Source: Favolaschia claudopus
Taxonomy: Eukaryota; Basidiomycota; Agaricomycetes; Agaricales; Mycenaceae
Assembly (NCBI GenBank): GCA_037176885.1
Contig: JAWWNJ010000221.1
Span: 62,001-126,000 of the forward strand
Length of the DNA stretch: 64,000 nt
Direction of reading: 5' to 3'
Shown: piece by piece, positions 1-9,795 of the stretch
Layout of the letters: each line of letters opens with the position of its first letter
Position numbering within the stretch: position 1 is the stretch's first letter
Translations under genes and position numbers: made by a program
The notes under the pieces: generated by a model
Seen by the model: the letters and a program-made list of their open reading frames with translations, nothing else
Told to the model about the DNA's origin: nothing
Databases searched by the model: none

Positions 1-733
1 CCTGCTTCGAAAAATCACAGCGCCAGATGCCAGCCAGCGCATCGGCCGTGGTGCTCGCGGGAAGGGAGAGACAGCGGTGGGAGTTTTCTTGGTTGAACCA
101 AGCATGATGCCTGGAGGCGAATCTCCCAACGACGCTGACCCCGCAATGATCGAGCTGGCACAGTCCACTGAATGCTTGGAGGCCATACTCGACCGCCATT
201 TGGAAAATCCTCCCCGTGAACGCATTCCGGATCGGTGCTGCTGCAATCGGTGCTTCCCTGCGTTGCGCCCGCCTCAACAATATCAATGGGTCTCGGTCAG
301 TCCGGGCTCATCAACCTCTCATCCAGTCGCACATACAACCGCCGAACAGCGCGAGGGAATCTACCAATCTCTCATCCGCTGGCGGCTCAAGCACTGGCGG
401 GATCATTGGCGTGAACAGTGGCCGGGTTATATTCCAAAAAGCCTCATTTCCGACAATGATCTCAACGAGCTGGCGAATCATGCAGGATCCATTGCTAGTG
501 TCGACGACATGCTGCAATTTACGCATGTTGTACACTGGAATGAGCTCTCTGAGCCGCTTTTTGAAGCAGTTCAAATGAGCAAGCTGGCATTCGACGTTGT
601 GGTCCCTCCTCCCGCGTCCCCGGAACCCCAAACTCCCGAGGATCGAACTGTAGCAGATGAAGAAGAGCCCCCTCGAAAGAGACAAAGAATTGGGAAGCTT
701 CAAAATGGTGAAACTGTGCTTCAATTTAATTAA
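1..733 (+). CDS. RecQ-like DEAD/DEAH helicase, C-terminal part (5' end outside window)
   Basis: The frame is open from base 2 to the stop at 731-733. It starts inside helicase motif VI: the residues QRIGRGARGKGE match the Q-x-x-GR-x-x-R arginine-finger motif of superfamily 2 helicases, and the following hydrophobic run (VGVFLVEP) is typical of the expanded RecQ-like helicases of Agaricomycetes. A cysteine cluster follows (CCCNRC, around base 235-255), like the zinc-binding part of a RecQ C-terminal region. The C-terminus is acidic, then basic (PPRKRQR, a possible nuclear signal). RecQ helicases unwind DNA 3' to 5' with ATP; that activity is known for the family and inferred here. The catalytic core lies upstream of the window, so completeness cannot be judged. 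The stop is 46 bp from the stop of the oppositely oriented DUF6589 gene. Confidence 0.78.
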   Translation, partial: LLRKITAPDASQRIGRGARGKGETAVGVFLVEPSMMPGGESPNDADPAMIELAQSTECLEAILDRHLENPPRERIPDRCCCNRCFPALRPPQQYQWVSVSPGSSTSHPVAHTTAEQREGIYQSLIRWRLKHWRDHWREQWPGYIPKSLISDNDLNELANHAGSIASVDDMLQFTHVVHWNELSEPLFEAVQMSKLAFDVVVPPPASPEPQTPEDRTVADEEEPPRKRQRIGKLQNGETVLQFN

Positions 734-779
734 ATACATCATGTTTTAAAGAGTGCATTACATCTCAAAAAATACTTCT

Positions 780-3589
780 CTATTCAACTTGTTGAACCTC
801 GTCATCGTGAAATTGAACGGACCATGTGTTGACCGCGTCATCCTCTTCTTCATCCAGGAATATGTAGGGCCGGTCGGAGTCCAACAGAAGCTCTCTTTCC
901 AAGTCATGTAGTTCCGTAGCTTCGCCGGCCACAGGATTATTGAGGTGTCTTGTTCGGAGTCGCAGTAAATGCCGGCGAAGATGTTTTGCATGTCCACCGT
1001 CAACACCAGCCAATCGCTGCAAGCCAGTACGGTAGAGATCGATTACGGAGTGCTGAGAAGGCATATCCGCTGTGAAATCAAATATCTTCGAAGCACAAAA
1101 GTGCTTGAGAAGAATGCCTACATCTTTTTCTTGTCGAACTTTTGCGTGATGTTTATTCTCGATATCAATACCGAGTTCAACGCAGATATGATCAGTAAGA
1201 TTTTGAACATGGCCTAAGGCAGGGGTAATTTTTTCCAACAGAGCCGGCCGCGCATTTACTCCATGCGCATGGGATTTGATTGAACCGTTGAATTGTTCGA
1301 CGCGAATATCTGTCTCCTTGAATGAAGATGCTTTGCCAGCGTTATTCATGAGCATTAATATTCCGCTGCGCAGAATCGGTGATATGTCTGCAGGCCAATC
1401 ATGGTTGAGATTGTGGAGGAGTTCCATGAGTTCGTTGGCGTAATTGTACCCGCCGCCGGCATAATACATGGGAGCCCAATATTTGAGCATTCTCTCCATG
1501 CGCTCGGGGTGCCCATGTTTTATAGCGTGCCGCATTTCCCGTAGGGTCATCAAGTCATGCATTAATAGAACCGCATGACCTGAGCGAGTGCTCCCCGTAA
1601 CTGTCTTGACACCTTCCGCTTCAAGACGGTCAATGGAGGGCATGAGGAAATTCGAAGAAATCCGGGAGCAAAGGCTCAAAAATCCGTCGTGTGTGATATT
1701 CTGTCCCAGTTTCTCCGGAGAATTGAGTCCAAGGACAGACATTGCTGCTTTCATGACGAGTGCACGAAGGACCACATCGAGAAACCGTAGCCAGGCGTAG
1801 AAATCAATCTTGCGAACATTTATTTCATTCCGGTTCGGGAGAAGCCGCAATAATGTCGCCAGGCTAACATCGTCTGCGTCGGCTCCACCCCAATAGTTTT
1901 TTCCGAGGTTGCTAATCATATTCATGCAGATATGCATAACACCGCTCAACATCGCAAAGCTCGATAGATGATCAAGGCGATTCTCGGAGCGATCCAAAGC
2001 TCGTTGATCCTGAGCAGCGCGAGCACGGGCAGTGGTGAGGCGATCCCCAAGTAAAAAGCCAAAGCGCTCCTCGAAAATCGTAGCCGGCATTGCGAGAACA
2101 TCTTTGAAATAATGTTCCATAACAAGCATATTGCCGCGAGTAGAACTTTGCTCTTGATCATAGGTTGGCAGAAAATATTCTTCGGTTTTCTCTGCCGGCA
2201 AAGCGAAAGGATCCGCAAATACGGGAATAGAGCTTTGGTGGTGAGACCAATCTTGGACCCCCTCCACGAGGATGTGCGCAATATGAAGCATGGAGTTACG
2301 CAAAAACACCGACTGATCCAGCTGGCTAGCGAGAATTTCGCTGAGAGACTGGTGTGGAGGGAGTTGATGTCGCTTTCCCGCCGTTTCCGCAAAACGTTTG
2401 ACATCAGCAAGACGCTGCGCTGTTTCGGGAGGCGATCCTGGAGGTAAATGGAAAGCCACAAGTAAAGCAGACACTTGATCGTGTGTTACTGAGCCGTGTG
2501 AGGTAGATGTCTCCCATGCATGCTTCATCCAGTTGAAGTTATCGTATGGGAGAAGGAGAAGTTTGGCCGGATCATTGGCAACCCGAATCGCAAGTTGATT
2601 TGAGTCTTTGGTGAGATGCGTGATAGCCTCGTTTAGAACAGGGTGAGAACAACAGAATCCATATCGATTGAGGACCTTGACCAATTTTTTCGGTGCGCGA
2701 TTATCCCATAGCATGAGCGAATTAATCATGGGATGATAAGATGTGAGACGGCTTCGAAGGTTCAGAAGCATGGACGTCAGCATTGTGCGGCCCTAATTCA
2801 AGAGTTAGTTCAAAGCTCGGCATGGCTCAAGATGGCTAATAGCATACCATATCTGGATCCCGCGAGCTTTCATGCTTTGCCTCAGTTTTCCCAATGACGG
2901 CCTTCAGAAGTTGTTGGAGGTGTGGCATTGTACGCTCATAGCGCTCCAGAAGCGCTCGCATATGGAAGGACTGAAGCATCTCAACTCGTACTTCCGAAGC
3001 TTTCACCCGCAGAAATTCTGCATCATGATAATAGGGACCTTTCGAGGCTTGATCGGTCAAATGGCTAGCTTCCCGCCCGCAAATCTCGGAGGCTTTTCCA
3101 ATAATGCAGTTGGAGAGCTCCGTGTCATGCTTCCAGCGATCCCCAATACCAATTTCCATCAAGTGCTGGGCGCCGCCGCCACCAAAGTACATGCTTGTAT
3201 AGTTGGTGATAGATCCATTGGTGGAAGTAAACAGGGTGTCGATAAACAAGCGCAGAGAGAGCCGCTCAAATTTCGATTTCATAAAGCCCAGTACTTCCAC
3301 CACTTTCTGTTCGTCACTCCTCTTCGGTGCCCGCGCAGGACCAGGCTTAAGTATAGTCATGGTCTTCCGTGTCCTGATCCTGCAGATCGTCGGAACCTAG
3401 CTCGAGAAAGGGCACATCCTCCGGAAGATCGAGGTCAGGGAGATCAGGCTCGCGAGGACTCGATTGTGCTCCAATCGTAGTTGCGGCGTCGTCGACATCG
3501 AAGCCATCGCTGAACTCGGAATCCGGTTGCTCATATTTCCACCGGAGGGCGTAGTTGCGGCTCATATGGCCGGAGATGTCGAGTTTCAC
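780..3589 (-). CDS. DUF6589-family protein, about 900 residues, at least one intron
   Basis: The main exon (780-2792) joins an upstream exon (2848-3360 and beyond) through a 55-bp GT-AG intron at 2793-2847; splicing keeps frame through DPDM-GRTMLTSM. The 5' part (to 3589) is in another frame, so a second intron or a frameshift lies near 3350-3400. Family-like motifs in order: GDRWKHDT, ICGREASHL and KGPYYHDAEF in the N-terminal half; NRYGFC; then GDRLTTARARAAQDQ around the middle; and YYAGGGYNYANELMELL near the C-terminus. I recognise this as the fungal DUF6589 family, common in multiple copies in Agaricomycetes and without known function. The conserved GDRLT aspartate and late acidic residues could be part of an RNase H-like fold, but this is inference. 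It converges on the RecQ-like helicase fragment. Confidence 0.8.
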
Positions 3590-3809
3590 GAGATAATATG
3601 AAGAAAGACAGTTTATATTCCGTGTACTGAGCTCGAAAGACCCTCTAGAGACGCGACGACGTGCGGAAAGCTACGAGAAGACGAGTGATGGGGGCGGTGC
3701 TACTCGTTGATGGGACATAGTACATGGGTACGGCTAAGTGACGCGTTACGTCCCAGACTGTCACGACAGGGTTCCCAAATTGGGATGTGGTGGCAGGCTG
3801 GCGCTGAGA

Positions 3810-4504
3810 CTAGGCCACAGGTGGCGCGGAAGGCACCACTGCTCGAGAAATGGATTTGGAGCTCACCTGGGGTTCTAAATCTCCTGCCGAATCCGTTCGT
3901 TTGCGCTTCGCCGACGGAGCTGTCATGTGTGTGAACAATTTCCATGAGGTGACGTAAGCGACGCGCGGCCTTCGAGGGCACGAAAAAAAGTGCTGGGGGG
4001 AAAGCTCTCGTTTGAAACCCCGGTATGACGCAGATGGATTTCGAGCAACGGTATGCCAAACATCCATTTGCGTCATAATCTCCACCAGCCTTCTTTTTTT
4101 CAACCTGTCCCGTTGTTCGATAAATATATCCTAAATATCATACAGTTGCGGCCAAAATACTTATCCCGATTCCCCTTGGTGGTATCAGGTAGGCGTCCTT
4201 CACAGAGGCAAGGTATAGTAACGCCCTGGCCGATTAGAAAGCAAACGAACTCTTTTACGCGGAGTTTGTCCAAGGTGCCAGGTTTCAGTGAGGAAGACAG
4301 CAATTCGTTGGGAATACATAATACAGACCAAGCAGCCAGGATGAGCAGGTCCATCGTCTGAATTTTGGTCGGAATAGCAAGCTCAGGGTTCTTGAGAGCA
4401 GCTAGATCGTCGACGAGTCTGGTATCGAAACGCAAGATACGAGAGATTGGTTGTTCCATGGGGAGATGGTGGATAGCTGAACGATTTGCCCCTTCGTACT
4501 TCAA
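3810..4504 (-). CDS. hypothetical minus-strand gene, doubtful
   Basis: Two adjoining open stretches on the minus strand (4100-4504 and 3810-4103) overlap by a few bases in different frames and could be exons of one gene upstream of the DUF6589 gene. The first piece contains a moderately hydrophobic stretch (MDLLILAAWSVLCIP). The second ends in a basic, serine-rich tail with SAKRKRTD, which resembles a nuclear signal. I recognise no family, and no clear splice sites or promoter settle the structure. It may equally be random open frame. Confidence 0.22.
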
Positions 4505-5161
4505 AAGCTCACTTCACATTGAACGGATCAGGGAAGCACTTTTTTTTTTTTTTTTCTATGAACGGATACATCGGATACATCAAGAAGAATTTCATGTACA
4601 GTGGTGTTCGGAGTAAAGTCTAACGAGCAATCATTCCGCTCTTTTCTCCCGGGTCGCCACAAACGCCGTCGCCACGAAGGTGAGAAGCACGAGCTTCGCG
4701 AGAGCGAAGTAATTGGCATTTCTCACAAGTGACGGCGGAGGTTGACAGCAAAATCCAGACATCCTTTAATACCCCGATGCGTAAATTCCACTCAGCGTTC
4801 CCGATGGCGTATGGAGATAGTCCTCAACCAAATAAACCTGGTAACCGGGTAAGTGTGAACAGGAATTGCGGTGGGTGTACCAATCCATTCGTCGACTGTA
4901 ATCGAGGGTCAGACAGAGATCCAAGAACTTAGAATATACTCGGTATTGCGTAAAGTATCCGGAAATGGAAAGTCGGCCGTATTTATCCACGACTGCAATG
5001 GCTCAGGGCAGGGAAATGCAGAATAAAACTCTTTGGAAGAGGCCCTTTATGAATACCCAACATCGGAAGCTCTATAGCCTCATAATGGACCACAATGCTC
5101 AGCGTATTTGTGGAGACCCATCTGTCTGTAAGACTGAGTCAGAAGAAAACGGTCCACCACA
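4505..5161. other. no gene seen; poly-T run and one arm of an inverted repeat
   Basis: This stretch has a 15-base T run at about 4541-4555 and the inverted-repeat arm at 4941-4966 listed below. Open frames here are short and overlap on both strands, with no motif I recognise. Confidence 0.5.
4941..4966 (+). repeat. 26-bp inverted repeat, left arm (partner 6231-6255)
   Basis: CGGTATTGCG-TAAAGTATCC-GGAAAT here is the reverse complement of 6231-6255 apart from one extra A. The pair lies outside the TIR element at 5162-6026 on both sides, so it may mark an older element into which that one was inserted. Confidence 0.6.
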
Positions 5162-5342
5162 GCACTGTGCAAAGTATTCATCATGAAATTCATGCAGATT
5201 GTTATGAAATTCAGGTTTCATGATCTTTTGTCATGAACGACGTTATGAATTTCAAGACGGCTTTCATGGTGCTCAGAAACTTGCTTTTGTGACAATATGG
5301 ATTCATGACAAAACATCATGAATTTTCGTCACGAAACAACTA

Positions 5343-5508
5343 CAGTCGAAGCTGTCATAACCCATAGGCCTCGGTTAGGTCCACAAGGTATGGCATATGG
5401 CAGATTTATGGGTTATCCCAGCCAAAAGTCAGTCAAAATTCCCGAAAAATGTATGGGTTAAGGCAGATTATGGGTTACGAGAGCTATGGGTTATGACAGC
5501 TTCGACTG
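5343..5508. mobile_element. 166-bp MITE with 25-bp TIRs and TA target duplication
   Basis: Perfect terminal inverted repeats begin CAGTCGAAGCTGTCATAACC and are flanked by TA on both sides (5341-5342 and 5509-5510), as expected for Tc1/mariner-type insertion. The interior repeats the word TATGGGTTA or close variants about four times. It is too short to code for protein and is nested in the 5162-6026 element. Confidence 0.75.
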
Positions 5509-5744
5509 TACTCAATTTTTTTTTTTTGCTAAGTCCACCAGATGATGAGTGCAGTGTGCTCATCCCAGTGTTACACCAATACATGGTGCTAGGAGGTCTG
5601 TCAACTACAGCCTATTGAAATCCGTTGGTTAACAAGTCAATAGCTCAGTCAAGAACTTGAGAACAGATACACTAGCGACATGTATGGATTGGAATCCCTT
5701 CAAAGTCTTCATTAGTCTAAGAGTAATAATCCGTGTTGCGCTGC

Positions 5745-5790
5745 GCCACCGCAGTGCGGCGGTCCGGGGTTCGACTCCGGCTGCCGGTAG
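5745..5790 (+). other. tRNA-like B-box, possible SINE fragment
   Basis: GGTTCGACTCC at 5768-5778 is an exact RNA polymerase III B-box, and the surrounding bases can form a T-arm. No matching acceptor stem or A-box is visible, so this is not a functional tRNA. Confidence 0.3.
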
Positions 5791-6026
5791 CCCAATTTAT
5801 TTGCCCCGCCTTGGCCTCCTTTTCATCATGTTTTGCCCTGAATTTATTAATGAAACATCATGAAAATTCATCATGAACAGCCCCATAATCATCATGAAAA
5901 CACGACTCCGAGTCATGATGTTTTGTTATGAATTTCCGGTAAATCACCATGAATTTCCGGACAAATCGTCAGGAAAGTCATGACGAGAAACATCATGAAT
6001 TTCATGACCCTTGGTTGGCACAGTGC

Positions 6027-6769
6027 AGGCTTTGGAAAGCCAATGAAGATCTAACTTGAACATGTGATAAATAACAGCATTTTCCTTTTTCGGAAATTCA
6101 GCCTACACACCACCCGGCTTGAGTCCGCAGAGTCGATGAGGGGGGTCCAAATAGGTTGGGAAGGTCATATACCATACTTGAAGGTCACAGAAAACCCAGT
6201 TGAATGTTGTTTTTCACCCATTTTTACCGAATTTCCGGATACTTACGCAATACCGAATAGTCAGCAGTTGCTCATTTTATTGTTCTATACCTCGAATTCT
6301 TTTGCAATAAAAACTGGTTCTCTAAATTCTCGGTATGGCATGCGGCTGAGCGCAGAAATCAAACCACCTCTATTTCACCATTCAGCATACTCCCGAGCTG
6401 CTCCAGAGACCCATCTCAACCCGATATTTCAGGCAACAAATTTTCGACTCCGCATTTGGGGCATAGCAAGTACGACATTGGGTGAATTCGGCACCGCGCT
6501 GGAGAACAAACTTCGAAGCTGAAAATTCCGTCCGTTCTTGTGTGTGATGGGTGCAATATATCGCCTTCCATCCCAATCCAACCTCATTGATTCGCCATAT
6601 CTCATGCATAGTTGTAGACTTGTAGTGCGCCGTAACGCTGTTTCGCGTGCACAAGTGGATTGAGGTAGATGATAAATATGCTGATTCAAGCATGAGGTGA
6701 ACCAGGTATGTAGCACACTCGCGAGTGCAAAATTCGGCCTCGGATGTGCTATCAACACCTGGCGGCAAC
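6027..6769. other. no gene seen; contains inverted-repeat arm 6231-6255
   Basis: Apart from the arm at 6231-6255, nothing is recognisable. A minus-strand frame runs into this stretch from the tyrosine recombinase but loses similarity at about 6770, so the retroelement is truncated there. Confidence 0.45.
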
Positions 6770-7703
6770 TAGGGCACCGATGAAGTGGGAGTGACCCCGC
6801 TCGGCCTAGCCGTCGGGGAGCATGAAATATGGTGACAGGGCAGGTGACTGTACCGGGCCCAGCAAAGGACTTGAGCGCCACTACGCCCGGGGTCAGTTTT
6901 GCTTGCCTGAATGGTGCAGAGCAGGGAGGAGTCAGTGACGTGGGAGATACAGCCCTCGGTGAGGTTAACCGAGGGGTCAAAGGCAGAGCCGTCAGCAACG
7001 GTGAACTCCCCACAACGCATGAAGGCTGCCCACGCCAAAGTGAAAGCGGAGGCAATACCATCGTGGTCGTCGGGAAGTTGGGCAAGGACGTCAGCGAGTA
7101 TGGCCCTGGTGATGGGGCGACGGGGGCGGCGGGGAGCAGTCCCATAACGCCGCTCCGCTGCACTAATGAGCCGCTTGAGGATGGGGTTGTCAATGGCGTC
7201 AAGGGGCCAACCATGCTCGATGTGAATGGTACGCAGGCTGGAGACATACCGGGAAAGAGTGCCAGGCTGTACGAGCGGGGCCTTCTCAGCAATGAAGAGC
7301 TGAACCCCCGCTGCAGTGGCTGGGAGGACACTGCCGTCAGGGTGGGTAAATCCCTGCATGCGGGCAAGGGCAGTGTACATGGAGAGGACACTCTCGTAGC
7401 TGGCTCGGGTGTTGGGCTTGAGCGCATACCAGAGGAGGGTTGCAACGGTTGGGTGGAGATGCGCGCAGGCCGCGACCCACTCCGGTGAGGGAGCGCCCAA
7501 TGAGGCTGGAGTCTGTCTAGGTTTGCCCACTGAAAACGAGAAAGAGCATCAGCGATTGCGTTCTCAGCAGTAGAAATCCAAACAGAACGAAAAGTGAAGC
7601 CCACGCCTGCCGCCAACAAAGCCAATGAGCGGAAGAGTGCCCGGGTAGGAGGGTGGTCAATAGAGCCACTGTTGAGACAGTTAGAAACAGCTTCGTTATC
7701 AAT
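6770..7703 (-). pseudogene. Ngaro-like RNase H tail and tyrosine recombinase, truncated
   Basis: The minus-strand frame just past the MITE resumes the RNase H domain (ending NAIADALSRF, the usual C-terminal RNase H motif). A shift into a second frame then gives about 230 residues of a phage-integrase-like tyrosine recombinase. The core-binding part is visible (NTRASYESVLSMYTAL), and the first catalytic arginine box reads AAFMRCGEFTV, followed by ASKTDPGRSG as in DIRS/Ngaro recombinases. Another frameshift follows, and the H-x-x-R and tyrosine motifs are missing because the sequence departs at about 6770. The protein would join recombination intermediates of the circular cDNA; this copy cannot. 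Confidence 0.7.
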
Positions 7704-8154
7704 AGAGAGTTTGCGGTGAGCCGCCAGAAGCCACCTGGTGGCTCCGACGGCATGCGGATTGGAGCGGCTACGTCATGTGGCGGCTCGTTCAGCGGCTCAT
7801 CGCGCGCGGTCCTTAGCACAATTTTGGGGTTGGGTACCTTGCATACTTGACTATACCTTCAGCCAATGAGAGTTCGTTGTCCAAACGTGCATAATTGTTT
7901 TGAATTGAAGCAATTTCCAGCGTCAACCGAAGTCTTCGGCTCGAATGTGCGATAGCGTCAGATTTTCAGATCCAATTTTCTTCGTGTGTGTATGGTTCAA
8001 TATGTAGATGACTAAGTACTAAGAATACACTCACAAAACCAAATTTGAACCAGTCTTACCAGCCGCCAAACGAGCCGCCAGACAGCATAGCCGCTCCAAT
8101 CCGCATGCCATTAGAGCCGCCAGGTGGCTTCTGGCGGCTCACCGCAAACTCTCT
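7704..8154. mobile_element. 451-bp MITE, TIR AGAGAGTTTGCGG, AAT target duplication (copy 1)
   Basis: The ends are AGAGAGTTTGCGGTGAGCC and its reverse complement, followed inside by GCCGCCAGAAGCCACC-type inverted sequence. AAT flanks both ends (7701-7703 and 8155-8157). Removing the element with one AAT restores the RNase H reading frame of the Ngaro element (VFHI-DNEA), which proves insertion. No protein is encoded. Copy 2 is at 34840-35289 in inverted orientation. Confidence 0.85.
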
Positions 8155-9721
8155 AATATGGAATACCACCTCAAACCCGCGCCACTGCTCATGCCAAAGC
8201 TGAGCTGCACGCAGCACAGCCAGCATCTCCCTCCAATGGATGGGAAGTGCCATCCTGCGCTTAGGACAGCGCTCAGCAAAGAACACGTCACCCTCAGACC
8301 AGAAGCCACCAAGTCCGAGCTTCCCGCTAGCGTCAGTATACACAGCGAGTTGAGGAGGGGGAGGGGAAATCTCGTAGATACCGTTGAAGGACGGCAGGAA
8401 CTCGAGCCACCAGGCGAGATCCTTCCGCGCCTCAGACGGAATGCGACGAAATAGGGTGTGGGGGAGATGGGATAGGGAGCGCATGAAGTCGCGAACACGA
8501 CGAGTGAAATAGCGGCCCACCAGTACCACAGACTGGGCGAACACAAAGTGGCCGCAGAGTGTCTCCAGCTCATGGTAGGAAGCATAGCCCCGTTCCAAGA
8601 ACACACGAAGCATGTCCAGGAGGCGGTGGAGCTTATCCTGGGGGAGCCGCGCCTGCATGCAGAGGGTGTCCAGCTCCACACCCAAGAACTCAAGGCAGTG
8701 ACAAGGACCCTCCTTCTTCTCTGAGAGCGAAAAGCCCAGAGCACGTGTTGTGCGACGAAAATCGTCCCTAGCCGCCAGCGCATAGCCTCGACCCAAGGAA
8801 GGGGAGGTGACGTTGAGCCAGTCGTCGAGGTAGTGCTGGAGATCCCTGAGGGATGCATGCTTGTTAGCAAGGATCCAGTGGTGCGCCTCAGCGAAGAAGT
8901 TGTAGAGGCGAGGAGCAGTATGTACGAAGGCCGAAGGGGAGGAAAATGTCAAGGAGGGTGCGGCCGTTCCAAGAAAACCCCATGTACTTCCAGTCGTCAG
9001 GGTGGATGGGGATGTGACGAAAAGCAGCCTCAAGGTCAGCTTTGTAAAGGAAAGCACCGCGCCCCGCAGCACGGATACGATCAATGGCCTGAAGAACAGC
9101 CTCCGAGTCATACACCAGCGCACCAAACTCTGGCGGAATGGCATCATTAACAGAATGCCCCCGCGGGTAGGAGAGGTGGTGGATGCGACGACGCTTGGTG
9201 GAATACTTCTTAGGGACAGAGCCAAGAGGGGCCAGGAAGGCAGAGGAGGCAGCAGGCGTACCAGAGACGTCCACAATACGACCCAGGGAGACTTCCAAGT
9301 CAATGTCAGCGTCGACAGACTCAGGGAACTCGAGGGCAGAGGGGAGGGGAGGGGGGACAAAGGAGGGAGGGCGCAAAATGTGTGTATTAACCACGCCCAA
9401 ATGTACACCGTACTTAATAGCGGCTACAACAGAGTCCGCAAAAAGACGGTCAGGGTAGGTGCGCAGCTCATCGTACCACACCTGAGGCCGGAGCTTGACA
9501 ACGGGCATGGGGAAGGAGTGGGGGGAGGTGAGGGGGAAATGGAGGTGGGTATTAGGGCGGACGGGTGGTGGAGGGCGAGGGGTGAGAAGCTTGGAGAGAA
9601 CGGGGAGAAGAAAGTTAGCATCGATGTCCTGAATGTAAGAGGGGAGAAATGAGACTTCCCTCCTCGCAGAGCGAGGGAAGGGTCCAACCTCTCCCCCTCG
9701 CTGGCCCGGTACTTGAGGCAC
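8155..9721 (-). pseudogene. Ngaro-like reverse transcriptase / RNase H, frameshifted
   Basis: Two overlapping minus-strand frames make one polyprotein. The first (from about 9721) carries VPKKYSTKRRRIHHLSYPRG, then FLYKADLEAAFRHIPIHPDD, a palm-domain motif of DIRS-like reverse transcriptases. A 2-bp insertion near 8920 shifts the frame inside FGLRTAPRLYN. The second frame carries the active-site box QHYLDDWL (the YxDD motif) and FLGVELD, then RNase H with AVYTDASGKLGLGGFW and REMLAVLRAAQLW. The domain is cut by the MITE at 8154. Reverse transcription of the element's RNA is the family role; this copy is dead. A similar, shorter copy is at 30.2-31.2 kb on the plus strand. Confidence 0.78.
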
Positions 9722-9764
9722 GACACACAGAGGGCTAGTCTGGTGCGAGGTTGACAGCTAGCCC

Positions 9765-9795
9765 AGCTCAACCCCTCCCCGGACACATCACGTGA
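9765..9795 (+). repeat. 31-bp perfect inverted repeat, left arm (partner 10441-10471)
   Basis: AGCTCAACCCCTCCCCGGAC plus ACATCACGTGA at 9765-9795 is repeated exactly as reverse complement at 10441-10471. The pair encloses 645 bp with no gene and may be the terminal repeats of a small element or part of the neighbouring Ngaro element. Confidence 0.65.

Larger units (their letters stand above)
5162..6026. mobile_element. non-autonomous TIR element with CATGAATTTC arrays
   Basis: The ends are GCACTGTGC (5162-5170) and GCACAGTGC (6018-6026), a perfect 9-bp inverted pair. Just inside both ends the sequence is full of variants of CATCATGAATTTCATGA (about 5178-5340 and 5850-6008), in both orientations. 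There is no coding capacity. A smaller element sits inside at 5343-5508. No target-site duplication is clear, so the exact ends are tentative. A related array lies at 32925-33170. Confidence 0.5.

Noticed and set aside
1..3589. Subtelomeric location inferred from the RecQ-like helicase (telomere-linked helicases exist in fungi)
   Set aside because: No telomere repeats are present and this RecQ-like family is also internal in mushroom genomes.
5745..5790. Functional tRNA gene
   Set aside because: Only the T-arm fits; the acceptor stem and A-box are missing.
5178..6008. CRISPR-like array from the repeated CATGAATTTC words
   Set aside because: Repeats are of variable length and spacing and in both orientations, and the organism is eukaryotic; it is a transposon end structure.
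6829..7488. 219-codon plus-strand frame
   Set aside because: It is the complement of the tyrosine-recombinase sequence, which has clear catalytic motifs on the minus strand; the plus frame has none.
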